Shown: positions 52,668 to 61,572 of the stretch, piece by piece
How positions within the stretch are numbered: the stretch's first letter is position 1
Layout of the letters: each line of letters starts with the position of its first letter
From: Agromyces laixinhei
GTDB taxonomy: Bacteria > Actinomycetota > Actinomycetes > Actinomycetales > Microbacteriaceae
DNA length: 64,000 nt
Assembly (NCBI RefSeq): GCF_006337065.1
Contig: NZ_CP040872.1
Coordinates: 2,852,001 to 2,916,000 of the forward strand
Direction: 5' to 3'
Position numbers and translations under genes: made by a program
The notes under the pieces: model-generated
What the model saw: the letters and a program-made list of their open reading frames with translations, nothing else
Databases searched by the model: none
Told to the model about the DNA's origin: nothing

Positions 52668-54230
52668 CTACCCGGCGTCGAGCTCGATGGCTCGCGCATG
52701 CAGCGCGTGCCGGTCGATCTTGCCGACCTTGTTCCGCGGCAGCTCGGTGACGAACGTCCACCGATCCGGCACCTTGTACGCTGCGAGCCGCTCGGCGGCG
52801 AACGCCGCCAGATCGTGCTCCGTCGGAGGAGCCGGCCTTCCGTGCTTCAGCTCGACGAACGCGTGCACCAGCGCCCCGAGACGTGCATCCGGGGTGCCGA
52901 CGACTCCGCTGAGTTCGACGTCGGGGTGCGCATCGAGCACATCTTCGACCTCACCGGGTGCGATGTTGGAGCCGCCCTTGATGATGATCTCCTTGATGCG
53001 CCCCTGGAAGTAGAGGTAGCCGTCGTCCTGCCGGCGGCCGAGATCGCCGGTGCGCAGCCAACCGTCGACGAAGGTCGCCGCCGTGTGCTCCGGGTCTTCC
53101 CAGTACCCGGTCATGACGGAGTCGCCGCGGATCCAGATCTCTCCGGTGCGGCCTGCGGCGACGTCTTCGCCGGTGGGGTGCTCGGCCGGCGTGACGACGC
53201 GGACCTCGACGCCGTCGCGAGGCACGCCGATCGAGCCGCGCTCGATCGGCCCGAACGACGGGTTCATGACGGCGCCCTCGCACTCGGTCAGCCCGTAGAT
53301 CTGGTTCAGCTCCAACGCTGCGACCTTCGCGAACTCCGTGTACAGATCGGGTGAGATCTGGTCGCCGCCGCACTGGATCTCGCGGAGGCAGCCGAAGTCG
53401 ACGTCGTTCGCCCGCGGATCCACCACGGCGTCGAGGAGCTGAGCGGGCAGCAGGATCGTGCGTGTCGGTCGCTGCGCCTGCAGTGCGTCGAGGAACAGCT
53501 CGGGGTCGCTCTCGGCGAGGATCACGACCGTGCCGCCCACGAGGAGCGTCGGGAACGCGACGCCGACCGCGGCGCCCGCGTGACAGATCGCGGTCGCCGC
53601 GAGGGAGATGTCATCGGCGGTCAACTGCTGGGTGGCCACGCGCCCCGACGCCGTCGCGAGGATCGAACGGTGCGTGTGGGTGACGCCCTTCGGTTTGCCG
53701 GTGCTGCCCGAGGTGTAGAGGATCATCGCAGGGTCGTCGTCGGCGACCGACGGCCAGGCGGTCGGCTTGCCGTCGTGCTCGTCTCCCGCACCGACCGCGT
53801 CGACGACGTCGGTCCAGGTGTTCACGGCGCCCGCGGGCACCTCGCCGTAGACGTAGACGCCGGCAAGGCTCGGCGACGACTCCTGCACGTTCTGCACGAT
53901 CGGCAGCAGCGGGCCGTCGACGATCAGCAGTTTCGCCGCGCAGTGGTCGACGGCGAAGACGACCTCGTCGGTCTGGAACCGGTGGTTGAGCGGAACCGCG
54001 ATGGCGCCGACGCGGAAGCACGCGAGATAGAGCTCCACGAACTCGGCGCGATTGCGCATGAAGATCGCGACTCGGTCGCCGTGCGCGACTCCCAGCGAGA
54101 GCAGCCCCCGGGCCGACCGATCGACCGCGTCGGCCAGCGCACGGTATGACGTGGAGGTTCCGTTGAAGACGAGCGCGGGCTTGTCGGGTGATGCTGCAAG
54201 CCCGCCGTGCAGGAGGAGATTCAGCGACAT
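52668..54230 (-). CDS. AMP-dependent acyl-CoA synthetase/ligase
   Basis: 520 residues, ANL superfamily. P-loop MILYTSGSTGKPKGVTHTHRS (about residue 170), A5 QIYGLTECEGAV, A7 GWLRTGDLGRRQDDGYLYFQGRIKEIIIKGGSNIAPGEVE (A7-A8) and the A10 Lys in PRNKVGKIDRHAL. It adenylates a carboxylic acid and transfers it to CoA. It has no signal and no fusion. The acid is not evident; medium/long-chain or aromatic acids are possible. Convergent with YeiH. Confidence 0.93.
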   Translation of the reverse strand: MSLNLLLHGGLAASPDKPALVFNGTSTSYRALADAVDRSARGLLSLGVAHGDRVAIFMRNRAEFVELYLACFRVGAIAVPLNHRFQTDEVVFAVDHCAAKLLIVDGPLLPIVQNVQESSPSLAGVYVYGEVPAGAVNTWTDVVDAVGAGDEHDGKPTAWPSVADDDPAMILYTSGSTGKPKGVTHTHRSILATASGRVATQQLTADDISLAATAICHAGAAVGVAFPTLLVGGTVVILAESDPELFLDALQAQRPTRTILLPAQLLDAVVDPRANDVDFGCLREIQCGGDQISPDLYTEFAKVAALELNQIYGLTECEGAVMNPSFGPIERGSIGVPRDGVEVRVVTPAEHPTGEDVAAGRTGEIWIRGDSVMTGYWEDPEHTAATFVDGWLRTGDLGRRQDDGYLYFQGRIKEIIIKGGSNIAPGEVEDVLDAHPDVELSGVVGTPDARLGALVHAFVELKHGRPAPPTEHDLAAFAAERLAAYKVPDRWTFVTELPRNKVGKIDRHALHARAIELDAG

Positions 54231-54269
54231 ACGCGAAACCTACCAGCCGGTCGTCCCGACCCGGAGGGG

Positions 54270-55235
54270 TCACACCCGGAGCACGAGCTTGCCGCGCACG
54301 GCGCCCGACTCGAACTGCCGGATCGCCTCCGCGGCATCCGCGAGGTCGAAGGTGCGATCGACGACGGGAGTGACTTCGCCCGCCTCGATGCGACGGGTGA
54401 GCTCGGCGAGGTCGTCACCGTTCCGCTTCGCCGCGAGCGGGCGGAGATGCTGCGAGACGAACGGGTTCATGAGCGACGCACGGATGATGCGCCCGAACGG
54501 TCCGAACACCTTGCCGCCGCTGCCCGAGGAGAGCACGAGCGTGCCGTGCGCGTCGAGCGAGTGTCGGATCCTGCCGAGCGGATGGTCGGCGACCATGTCG
54601 AAGATCGCGTCGTAGCGGCCCATCGCCTCGGTGAAGTCGTCGCGGGTGTGGTCGACCACGTGGTCGGCACCGATCGCACGTACGTGGCCGGCCTTCGCGC
54701 CGCGACAGACACCGGTCACCTCGGCGCCCATCGCCTTGGCGAGTTGCACGGCGAACCCGCCGACGCCGCCCGATGCGCCGTTGACCAGCACGTGCCGGCC
54801 CGGGCCGACATCGGCCAGGCGCCAGCCCTGCAGCGCGGTCGTGCCCGACACCGGCACGGCGGCCGCATGGATCGCGTCGAGGTTCGCCGGCCGCCGGGCG
54901 ACGAACTCCTCGCCGACGGCCACGAACTCGGCATAGCCGCCCTGCTCGGACTCGGCGTAGACGGGGTCGCCGAGGCGCCACCTCGTCACGGCCGAACCTG
55001 CGGCCTCGACGATGCCGGCGACGTCTCGTCCGATGATCGGGCGTCTCGGATGCCGCAGGCCGAACGCGAGGCGCACGGCACCCGGTTCGCCCCGCATGAG
55101 CAGGGCGTCGCCCGCACTCACCGCGACGGCCTGCACCCTGATGAGCACCTCGTGATCGGCGACGGCCGGCGCCTCGACCTCGGCGAGCTCGAGCACCTCG
55201 GGCCCGCCGTAGCGGCGCTGCACGATCGCCCTCAT
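54270..55235 (-). CDS. NAD(P)-dependent MDR family oxidoreductase (quinone reductase-like)
   Basis: 321 residues. RYGGPEVLELAEVEAPAVADHEVLIRV, PIIGRDVAGIVEAAG and the Rossmann HVLVNGASGGVGGFAVQLAKAMGAEVTGVC; no catalytic-zinc Cys. It starts inside the stop of the upstream paralogue (ATGA). The two share the N-terminal MRAxVxxRYGGPxV and the same domain layout, so they arose by tandem duplication. Last gene of a four-gene operon with an XRE regulator. Confidence 0.9.
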   Translation of the reverse strand: MRAIVQRRYGGPEVLELAEVEAPAVADHEVLIRVQAVAVSAGDALLMRGEPGAVRLAFGLRHPRRPIIGRDVAGIVEAAGSAVTRWRLGDPVYAESEQGGYAEFVAVGEEFVARRPANLDAIHAAAVPVSGTTALQGWRLADVGPGRHVLVNGASGGVGGFAVQLAKAMGAEVTGVCRGAKAGHVRAIGADHVVDHTRDDFTEAMGRYDAIFDMVADHPLGRIRHSLDAHGTLVLSSGSGGKVFGPFGRIIRASLMNPFVSQHLRPLAAKRNGDDLAELTRRIEAGEVTPVVDRTFDLADAAEAIRQFESGAVRGKLVLRV

Positions 55236-56251
55236 GACGCTGCCTCGGGTGTCGCGCGCGTCTCGAGCAGCACCGGTGCCATGGCCACGACGACGTTGCC
55301 GGCCTTGTGGCCGCCGTCGACGCGGCGGTGGGCCTCTGCGATCTTCTCGAACGGCAGGATCCGGTCGATGACCGGCACGATCGCGCGCGACGCGGCCAGC
55401 TCGCCGATGAGCGCCAGGTCGGCCGACTTCGCCGCTTGCGTGCGGAGCCCGGTGAACAGGATGCCGGCGCGCCGCCCGGTCTCGGTCGACCTCGCGTGGC
55501 GGGCGCGCAGCAGCACCGGCGGCGTCGGCACGGTCGAGAGGTAGATGCCGTCGCGCGTCAGTGCCGGTCGGCACTCGCGGAACGTGCGTTTGCCCACCGC
55601 GTCGAAGATCACGTCGTACCGGCCGCCGGCGTCGGTGAAGTCTCCCTGCGTGTAGTCGATCACGCGGTCGGCACCGAGCGAGCGCACGAGTTCGAGGTGG
55701 TCGGTGCTGCATACGCCGACGACGGCGGCGCCGAGGTGCTTCGCGAACTGCACGGCTGCCGAACCGACCGTGCCCGACGCCCCGTTGACGAGCACCGTCT
55801 GCCCCGCCCGCACTCGCCCGCCGTCGCGCAGGAACGGGATGGCGGTGAAGAAGCCGTCGAGCATCGACACGGCATCCGCTCCGTCGAGTCCGCCGGGGAT
55901 TCGCGCGACCACCCCGTCTTCGGCGACGCGCACGAGTTCTGCGTGCGCGCCGGGCGAGGGCGACAGGGTGCCGTACACCGGGTCGCCGGGCACGAACCGC
56001 CGAACACCCGGTCCGACGCGTTCGACCACGCCGGCGAAGTCGTACCCGAAGATCTGGTGCCGCGGCCGAGTGAGTCCGAAGAAGAGTCGGGCGAAGGCCG
56101 GTCGCCCCACCCGGTTGGTGCCGTCGGTCGAGCCGACGGTCGACGCCTCCACACGCACGAGCAGCTCGCCTTCGGCCACGACGGGATCGTCGACCTCGCG
56201 GATGCGCACCACGTCGGGCCCGCCGTATCGTTCCACCACTGCAGCTCTCAT
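55232..56251 (-). CDS. NAD(P)-dependent MDR family oxidoreductase (paralogue)
   Basis: 339 residues. MRAAVVERYGGPDVVRIREVDDPVV, HQIFGYDFAGVVERVGPG, TVLVNGASGTVGSAAVQFAKHLGAAVVGVC and DRVIDYTQGDFTDAGGRYDVIFDAVG. Like its neighbour it lacks zinc-site Cys. Start and stop both overlap neighbours by ATGA, so expression is coupled to the XRE regulator. Confidence 0.9.
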   Translation of the reverse strand: MRAAVVERYGGPDVVRIREVDDPVVAEGELLVRVEASTVGSTDGTNRVGRPAFARLFFGLTRPRHQIFGYDFAGVVERVGPGVRRFVPGDPVYGTLSPSPGAHAELVRVAEDGVVARIPGGLDGADAVSMLDGFFTAIPFLRDGGRVRAGQTVLVNGASGTVGSAAVQFAKHLGAAVVGVCSTDHLELVRSLGADRVIDYTQGDFTDAGGRYDVIFDAVGKRTFRECRPALTRDGIYLSTVPTPPVLLRARHARSTETGRRAGILFTGLRTQAAKSADLALIGELAASRAIVPVIDRILPFEKIAEAHRRVDGGHKAGNVVVAMAPVLLETRATPEAAS

Positions 56252-56490
56252 GACGCCGTCTCCTCCGACTCCGATGTCGACCCGGGGTACTGGAACACGT
56301 CGTCGAGCGGGACCCCGAACACCCGCGCGATCTGGAAGGCCACCTCGAGCGACGGCGAGTACCTGCCCTGTTCGATGGCGATGACGGTCTGCCGGGTGAC
56401 GCCCAGTCGTTCGGCGAGCTCGGCCTGGGTCATCTCACCGCGGCGGAAGCGCAGCGATCGGATGTCGTTGGTGACCCGCGTCGGCTTCAC
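56248..56490 (-). CDS. XRE family helix-turn-helix regulator
   Basis: 80 residues from GTG 56490 (GTGA overlap with the membrane gene). IRSLRFRRGEMTQAELAERLGVTRQTVIAIEQGRYSPSLEVAFQIARVFGVPLDDVFQY is a minimal XRE/YozG-type repressor domain spanning nearly the whole protein. A short acidic tail (STSESEETAS) follows. Such stand-alone domains are commonly paired with a small membrane protein, as here. The two inverted repeats upstream of the operon are its likely sites. Confidence 0.88.
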   Translation of the reverse strand: MKPTRVTNDIRSLRFRRGEMTQAELAERLGVTRQTVIAIEQGRYSPSLEVAFQIARVFGVPLDDVFQYPGSTSESEETAS

Positions 56491-56918
56491 CACGTCGGCA
56501 CGCCCCTGCGGTAGGCGACGAGTTTCGTGATGCTCGAGACCACTGCCGAGAGCACGAAGCACAGGTAGATCACGTTCGCGATCCAGAACCAGTCGGCGCG
56601 GAACATCGCGAGCACGAGCGCGGCGAGCGCACCGATCACGACGAACGAACCCCCGACGCGCTCGCCGAGCCGGTCGATCTCGCGGTCGCGCACGTCACCC
56701 TTGGTGCTGTCGCTCGGCGAGAACATCTCGACCGCGATGCGCCCCACGATCGAGGCCACGATCGCGCCGCCGATAGTCCAGAGCATGACGGGCACGTAGT
56801 CGATCTCGTCAGCCGGCGTGCCGCCCACGAGCGGCGGGAGCACGAACGTCACGTACACCGTGAACCCGACGACGGCGACCACCAGGTAGACCCAGGTGCC
56901 CTTCTCCTCGTATGACAT
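56487..56918 (-). CDS. Small membrane protein, partner of XRE regulator
   Basis: 143 residues from ATG 56918 (MSYEEKGTWVYLVVAV), preceded by GAAGGG. Four transmembrane helices with a charged cytoplasmic loop between helices 2 and 3 (MFSPSDSTKGDVRDREIDRLGERVGG, residues about 66-91). This loop shape is seen in DUF2178-like proteins adjacent to XRE genes. It may hold or sense the regulator. Function unknown. Confidence 0.75.
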   Translation of the reverse strand: MSYEEKGTWVYLVVAVVGFTVYVTFVLPPLVGGTPADEIDYVPVMLWTIGGAIVASIVGRIAVEMFSPSDSTKGDVRDREIDRLGERVGGSFVVIGALAALVLAMFRADWFWIANVIYLCFVLSAVVSSITKLVAYRRGVPTW

Positions 56919-56944
56919 GCGCCGACCCTTCATGTACAGAATTC

Positions 56945-56982
56945 TTGACACACCCAGTGTCAATCAAGTTCGACACCGTGTC
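56945..56982. promoter_or_regulatory. Two inverted repeats (TTGACAC/GTGTC type) upstream of the XRE operon
   Basis: Site 1, 56945-56963, is TTGACAC-N5-GTGTCAA (7-bp arms). Site 2, 56972-56982, is GACAC-C-GTGTC. The centres are 23 bp apart, about two helical turns. Site 1 contains a TTGACA -35-like element on the operon strand, so binding would block transcription. Confidence 0.65.
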
Positions 56983-57008
56983 AAGGATTTTTTACACGCA
57001 GCTGACCG

Positions 57009-57332
57009 TCAGTGGCCGCCGTCGACGAGCTTGAGGCCGACGACGCAGCCGACGAGCCCGGCGATGAGGGCGAGCTTGACCCACGAGACATCCATGTCGC
57101 CCGTGATCATCGCCCAGATGACGGTGAGCGCGGCGCCGATGCCGACCCAGACGGCGTACGCCGTTCCGGTGGAGATGTCGCGCATCGCCCACGCGAGGCC
57201 GCCCATCGAGAGCGCGAGTGCCGCGAAGAAGACGACCGACGGCCAGAGCTTCGTGAAGCCCTCGGACTTGCCGAGCGCGGTGGCCCAGACGGCTTCGAGC
57301 ACGCCGGAGACGATGAGGATGACCCATGCCAT
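57009..57332 (-). CDS. gdx: SMR family guanidinium exporter
   Basis: 107 residues, four helices. WVILIVSGVLEAVWATALGKSEGF carries the essential membrane Glu; GTAYAVWVGIGAALTVIWAMI is the SugE/Gdx hallmark that separates guanidinium exporters from EmrE-type drug pumps. ATG 57332 is chosen because GGGAG (57345-57341) sits 8 bases upstream; GTG 57341 would overlap that site. The preceding guanidine-III riboswitch supports guanidinium as the substrate. It exports guanidinium in exchange for protons. Confidence 0.93.
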   Translation of the reverse strand: MAWVILIVSGVLEAVWATALGKSEGFTKLWPSVVFFAALALSMGGLAWAMRDISTGTAYAVWVGIGAALTVIWAMITGDMDVSWVKLALIAGLVGCVVGLKLVDGGH

Positions 57333-57362
57333 GTTGTTCACTCCCAGAACGGTGTTCGCACC

Positions 57363-57406
57363 GTGCCAGTCTTGTCGCGTTCCGGGTACTGGGTTCCCTC
57401 GTCCGG
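57363..57406 (-). promoter_or_regulatory. Guanidine-III riboswitch (ykkC-III)
   Basis: On the minus strand the leader of gdx reads CCGGACGAGG (57406-57397), then TACCCGG (57390-57384) and GACAAGAC (57378-57371). The order, spacing and sequence match the known Thermobifida fusca guanidine-III aptamer (CCGGACGAGG...GUACCCGG...GGACAAGAC), a compact pseudoknot. It lies 30 bp upstream of the gdx start with a downstream GGTGCGAACACC hairpin that could mask translation. Confidence 0.85.
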
Positions 57407-57458
57407 GGCGGCCGGGATGTGTTCGGCGACCTGGCCAGAGGCTACCGAAGCACCCTGA

Positions 57459-57755
57459 TCAGGCCCTGTGCACCTCGGCGAAATGCCCGACCACCGGAAA
57501 CGGCTCGTAGAACCCGTGCAGCAGGGCGCGCCAATGCCCGTACTGCGCCGAGCCTCGGAATCCGATCTCGTGCGCCTCGACGCTCTCCCAGTGCACGAGC
57601 AGCAGGTACTCGTTCGGCGTCTCGATCGAGCGCGAGAGCAACAGGTCGACGAACCCGGGCATTGCCGCGATGATCGACTTCGCCTCGGCGAACGCGGCCT
57701 CGAAGTCGGCCTCGCGGCCCGGGACGACGGGAAGGATCGCGTGTTCGAGGATCAT
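57459..57755 (-). CDS. Antibiotic biosynthesis monooxygenase (ABM) domain protein
   Basis: 98 residues from ATG 57755 (MILEHAILPV); GTG 57764 would add three. MILEHAILPVVPGREADFEAAFAEA and the C-terminal HWRALLHGFYEPFPVVGHF form a ferredoxin-like alpha/beta barrel of the ABM/YgiN type. These dimers act as cofactor-free monooxygenases, heme-degrading enzymes or binding proteins. Upstream of the riboswitch and separate from gdx. No cofactor residues evident. Confidence 0.82.
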   Translation of the reverse strand: MILEHAILPVVPGREADFEAAFAEAKSIIAAMPGFVDLLLSRSIETPNEYLLLVHWESVEAHEIGFRGSAQYGHWRALLHGFYEPFPVVGHFAEVHRA

Positions 57756-57832
57756 GCGGCCCACGGTAGCGCGTTGCCCTGCGTTACGCGGCCGGGCCCG
57801 TGGCGGCGGCCTCGCGCAGTAGCGTTGCGAAC

Positions 57833-59128
57833 ATGGCAGACCGCGAATACGGCTTCAAGACCCGCGCCATCCACGCGGGCAACATCCCCGACCAGGTGAC
57901 GGGCGCACGCGCGCTGCCGATCTACCAGTCGAGCGCGTTCGTCTTCGACGACACGGCCGACGCGGCCGCCCGCTTCGCCCTGCAGAAGTACGGCAACGTG
58001 TACTCGCGCCTCGCGAACCCGACGGTGGCGAGCTTCGAGGAGCGCGTCGCGAGCCTCGAAGGCGGCCTCGGCGCCGTCGCCACCGCGAGCGGCCTGTCGG
58101 CGCAGTACATCACCTTCGCGAGCCTCGCGGGCACCGGTGACCACATCGTCGCTTCGGCGAGCCTCTACGGCGGTTCGATCACGCAATTGGATGTCACGCT
58201 CCGCCGCTTCGGCATCGAGACGACCTTCGTGCAGTCCGCCGATGCCGCCGACTACGCCGCAGCGATCACCGACAAGACCAAGGCGATCTTCGTCGAGACG
58301 ATCGCGAACCCGTCCGGCGAGATCGCCGACCTCGAGGCACTCGCCGACGTGGCGCACGCCCACGGCATCCCGTTCATCGTCGACTCGACGATTCCGACGC
58401 CCTACCTGAACCGCCCGATCGAGTGGGGCGCCGACATCGTCACGCACTCGGCGACGAAGTTCCTCGGCGGGCACGGCACCACGCTCGGCGGCGTCGTCGT
58501 CGAGTCGGGCCGCTTCGACTGGCACTCCGACAAGTTCCCGCTCTTCGGCCAGCCCGTGCCGAGCTACGGCGGCCTCCAATGGTCGGGCAACTTCGGCGAG
58601 TACGCCTTCCTCACGCGGCTCCGCGCCGAGCAGCTCCGCGACATCGGCCCCGCGCTCGCGCCGCACTCGGCGTTCCTGCTCGCGCAGGGCGTCGAGACCC
58701 TGCCGTACCGCATCCAGGCGCACATCGACAACGCGCGCACGGTGGCCGAGTGGCTGGAGGCGGACCCGCGCATCGAGCACGTGTGGTGGGCCGGCCTCGA
58801 GAGCCACCCGCACCACGACCGCGCCCTCAAGTACCTGCCGAAGGGGCCCGGGTCGGTGTTCAGCTTCGAGGTCAAGGGCGGCCGCTCCGTCGGCCAGGCG
58901 CTCATCGAGAACGTCGACCTCGCGAGCCACCTCGCCAACATCGGCGACGCGAAGACCCTCATCATCCACCCGGCCTCGACGACGCACGCGCAGCTCAGCG
59001 AACAGCAGCTCGTCGACGCGGGTGTCCTGCCGGGGGTTGTGCGACTCTCAGTCGGCATCGAGGATGTGGAGGACATCATCGAAGACCTCGACCAGGCCCT
59101 CACGATCGCGACGGGAGGCACGCGATGA
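57833..59128 (+). CDS. metY: O-acetylhomoserine sulfhydrylase family enzyme
   Basis: 431 residues, Cys/Met-metabolism PLP enzyme (fold I). [79 protein letters not shown] (Lys Schiff base in SATKFLGG) and [18 protein letters not shown]. The long insertion before the C-terminal domain separates it from MetB/MetC. It makes homocysteine from O-acetylhomoserine and sulfide. Its stop overlaps the next start (ATGA). A genomic link to methionine uptake at 35-38 kb is notable but distant. Confidence 0.93.
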   Translation: MADREYGFKTRAIHAGNIPDQVTGARALPIYQSSAFVFDDTADAAARFALQKYGNVYSRLANPTVASFEERVASLEGGLGAVATASGLSAQYITFASLAGTGDHIVASASLYGGSITQLDVTLRRFGIETTFVQSADAADYAAAITDKTKAIFVETIANPSGEIADLEALADVAHAHGIPFIVDSTIPTPYLNRPIEWGADIVTHSATKFLGGHGTTLGGVVVESGRFDWHSDKFPLFGQPVPSYGGLQWSGNFGEYAFLTRLRAEQLRDIGPALAPHSAFLLAQGVETLPYRIQAHIDNARTVAEWLEADPRIEHVWWAGLESHPHHDRALKYLPKGPGSVFSFEVKGGRSVGQALIENVDLASHLANIGDAKTLIIHPASTTHAQLSEQQLVDAGVLPGVVRLSVGIEDVEDIIEDLDQALTIATGGTR

Positions 59129-59733
59129 GCACAGCGACCGATGACGCGGCACCCACTGCCCTCGAAACCGGCGATCTCGAGACCGTGCGCCTCGTCAACG
59201 GCCTCTCGTGCGAGCTGCCCGCGAGCTCGCCACTCGCGAAGCTCCTGAAATCGCAACGCACCTGGAGCGGCCCCGACGCGAAGCAGCGGCTCAAGATCCT
59301 GAACGCGGCGAAGTCGGTCGCGATCGTCGGCGCCTCTCCCAAGCCGCAGCGCTCGAGCTATTTCGTCGGCACCTACCTGCAGCAGTCGAGCGACTACCGG
59401 CTGTACTTCGTGAACCCCAGAGAGACCGAGATCCTCGGCCGGCCGGCCTATGCGAGCCTCGCCGATCTGCCCGAAGTGCCCGACATCGTCGTGGTGTTCC
59501 GCCGCGGCTCCGACATCCCCCAGGTCGTCGACGAGGTCGTCGCCTCGGGCGCGAAGACGATCTGGGTGCAACTCGGCATCTGGAACCAGGAGGCCGCGTA
59601 CGACGGCGAGGCGAAGGGCCTGACCGTCGTCATGGACCGCTGCATCAAGGTCGAGCACGCACGCTTCCACGGCGGCCTGCACCTGCTCGGCTTCGACACC
59701 GGCCAGATCACGGCGCGCAAGACCGTTCGCTGA
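59125..59733 (+). CDS. CoA-binding domain protein (YccU-like)
   Basis: 202 residues, overlapping metY by 4 bases. The Rossmann-type CoA-binding motif is AKSVAIVGASPKPQRSSYFVGTYLQQ, then YFVNPRETEILGRPAYASLADLPEVPDIVVVFRR. The C-terminal WVQLGIWNQEAAYDGEAKGLTVVMDRCIKVEH is typical of YccU. An N-terminal about 45 residues (ELPASSPLAKLLKSQRTW) extends the family. It often follows metY in actinobacteria as far as I recall; role unclear. Confidence 0.88.
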   Translation: MSTATDDAAPTALETGDLETVRLVNGLSCELPASSPLAKLLKSQRTWSGPDAKQRLKILNAAKSVAIVGASPKPQRSSYFVGTYLQQSSDYRLYFVNPRETEILGRPAYASLADLPEVPDIVVVFRRGSDIPQVVDEVVASGAKTIWVQLGIWNQEAAYDGEAKGLTVVMDRCIKVEHARFHGGLHLLGFDTGQITARKTVR

Positions 59734-59751
59734 GCGCGAGCGTGTCGGGCG

Positions 59752-60597
59752 CTAACCCACCCGCCGCATGGCCTGCTCGCGGCGCTCGGCGACGCGCGAC
59801 CCCGACTCCCGCCGGGCCATGCGCCGCAGCACGATGGGCGCGAGCACGAGCCCTACGATCGCCCATGCTCCCAGCACCGCGGCCGTCTCGAGCTGCCGCC
59901 ACGACTCGCCGATCTCGACGACCACAGCGTCATCGGGAAGGAACGCCGCGCGCATTCCGAGGCCGAGCCAGTAGATCGGGAACACCTGGGCGATCCACTG
60001 CAACCAGTCGGGCAGGCCGGTGATCGGAGCGAAGATGCCCGAGATCGCGATCAGGCCGAGGACCGGGAGCGAGAGGTATCCCGCGCCGCGCGGAGTCGCG
60101 ATCGCTGATCCGAGGATCACGCCGATGGCCTGGGTCGCGACGAGACCGAGCACCAGCACCCACGCGAAGGTGATCCACGAGGACGGGTCCGAGATCTCGA
60201 GGCCGTCGACGAGGAAGACGCCGGGGATCAGGATGATGGCGAGGTACGCGAGGATCGTCGCCGAGATCTGCACGAGCTTGCCGACGAGGTAGGCCCGGAT
60301 CCCGTTCGGCGTCGCCTTGGCGCGCAGGAGTGTGCCGTCTTCGCGATCGGCTGCGAGCTGCTGCACGACGAGCAGCATGCCCAGCGCGACGAACATGCCG
60401 AGCGCCCCCGGGAGGATGATCGTGCCGATTTCGTACCCGGTGGTTCCGATGGCGACGTCGCGGAGGAAGAACACCGCAACGAGGGTGGCCACCGGCCACA
60501 GCAACTGGCCGACGAGTTCCATGCCGGTGAAGGCCTGCCGGAGTTCCACCAGGCCGCCCCAGACGCCTGCACGGAGGGCGGGCGTGACGGCGGTCAT
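59752..60597 (-). CDS. ABC-2 type transporter permease
   Basis: 281 residues, six or seven hydrophobic segments. RQAFTGMELVGQLLWPVATLVAVFFLRD and the loop QLAADREDGTLLRAKATPNGIRAYLVGKL match ABC-2 permeases of the YadH/DrrB type. The C-terminal basic tail (RRMARRESGSRVAERREQAMRRVG) is unusual. Its start overlaps the ATPase stop (ATGA). Substrate unknown. Confidence 0.88.
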   Translation of the reverse strand: MTAVTPALRAGVWGGLVELRQAFTGMELVGQLLWPVATLVAVFFLRDVAIGTTGYEIGTIILPGALGMFVALGMLLVVQQLAADREDGTLLRAKATPNGIRAYLVGKLVQISATILAYLAIILIPGVFLVDGLEISDPSSWITFAWVLVLGLVATQAIGVILGSAIATPRGAGYLSLPVLGLIAISGIFAPITGLPDWLQWIAQVFPIYWLGLGMRAAFLPDDAVVVEIGESWRQLETAAVLGAWAIVGLVLAPIVLRRMARRESGSRVAERREQAMRRVG

Positions 60598-61538
60598 CGC
60601 GATGCCCCGTTCGATTCGAGTTCGGTCTCGACCGGCCCGGCGTCGTCGGCGGCGGCGGCGGCGGACTCGGCGTTCCGCACGAGCGCCAGGTACGCGTCTT
60701 CGAGGGCGGCGCGGCGGAGCTCCAGTTCTCGGACCCCCGCCCCGTCTCGGGCGAACAATTCGCGCACGAATGCAGTCGAGTCGGGAACGTGTCGCACGCG
60801 GCGCTCCCCTGCGTGAATCCAGCGCACTTCGTCGTGACCGGCGATCTGCCGTGTCAGTTGTTCGGAGGTGCCGTCGGCGACGATGCGCCCGCGGGCGAGG
60901 ATGATGATCCGATCGGCGAGCTTCTCCGCCTCGTCGAGATCGTGGGTCGTGATGAGCACCGTGGTCTCGAAGTCGTCCCGGATCCGCTGGACCAGACCAT
61001 GGAAGTCGCGTCGCGCCTTCGGATCGAGTCCGGTCGTCGGTTCGTCGAGGAAGACCAGCTCGGGGCGGCCCACGAGACCGATCGCGACGTCGAGCCGTCG
61101 TCGTTGGCCGCCCGAGAGCACCTTGATCGGCCGCTCGGCCTGCTCGGTGAGCCCGACTGCCGCGAGGAGGTCGTCGACGTCCCACGGTCGGCGGATCCGC
61201 GCCGTCGAGTACGGCTCGTAGAGCGAGCCCTGGAACGCGAGGAGTTCGCGCACCCGCCACTTGGGGTGGTCTCGCCACGACTGCAGCACGATGCCCATTC
61301 CGGCACGCCACTGCTCGGTGCCGCGAGCCGGATCGACTCCCAGGACCTCGACGCGCCCCGCCGATCGCATTCGGAAGCCCTCGAGGATCTCGATCGTCGA
61401 CGTCTTGCCCGCGCCATTCGGTCCGAGCAGTGCCGACACCTCCCCTCGTCGCACCTGGAACGACACGTCGTGCAGTACATCGGTCGTGCCGTACCGCATT
61501 CGAAGCCCATCGACCTCGATCGCAAGGTCGTCGCTCAT
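60594..61538 (-). CDS. ABC transporter ATP-binding protein
   Basis: 314 residues from ATG 61538 (MSDDLAIEVDG; ATG 61544 adds two). Walker A GPNGAGKTSTIEIL, signature LSGGQRRRLDVAIGL, Walker B LVFLDEPTTGLDP and switch TTHDLDEAEKLADR. It resembles CcmA/DrrA exporters. The C-terminal about 80 residues carry a regulatory extension (VREL-type Arg/Glu-rich, ELELRRAALEDAYLAL). Pairs with the permease downstream. Confidence 0.92.
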   Translation of the reverse strand: MSDDLAIEVDGLRMRYGTTDVLHDVSFQVRRGEVSALLGPNGAGKTSTIEILEGFRMRSAGRVEVLGVDPARGTEQWRAGMGIVLQSWRDHPKWRVRELLAFQGSLYEPYSTARIRRPWDVDDLLAAVGLTEQAERPIKVLSGGQRRRLDVAIGLVGRPELVFLDEPTTGLDPKARRDFHGLVQRIRDDFETTVLITTHDLDEAEKLADRIIILARGRIVADGTSEQLTRQIAGHDEVRWIHAGERRVRHVPDSTAFVRELFARDGAGVRELELRRAALEDAYLALVRNAESAAAAADDAGPVETELESNGASR

Positions 61539-61572
61539 CGCCATCACCGCCCGCTTCCCCGTCAGTCGTCCG

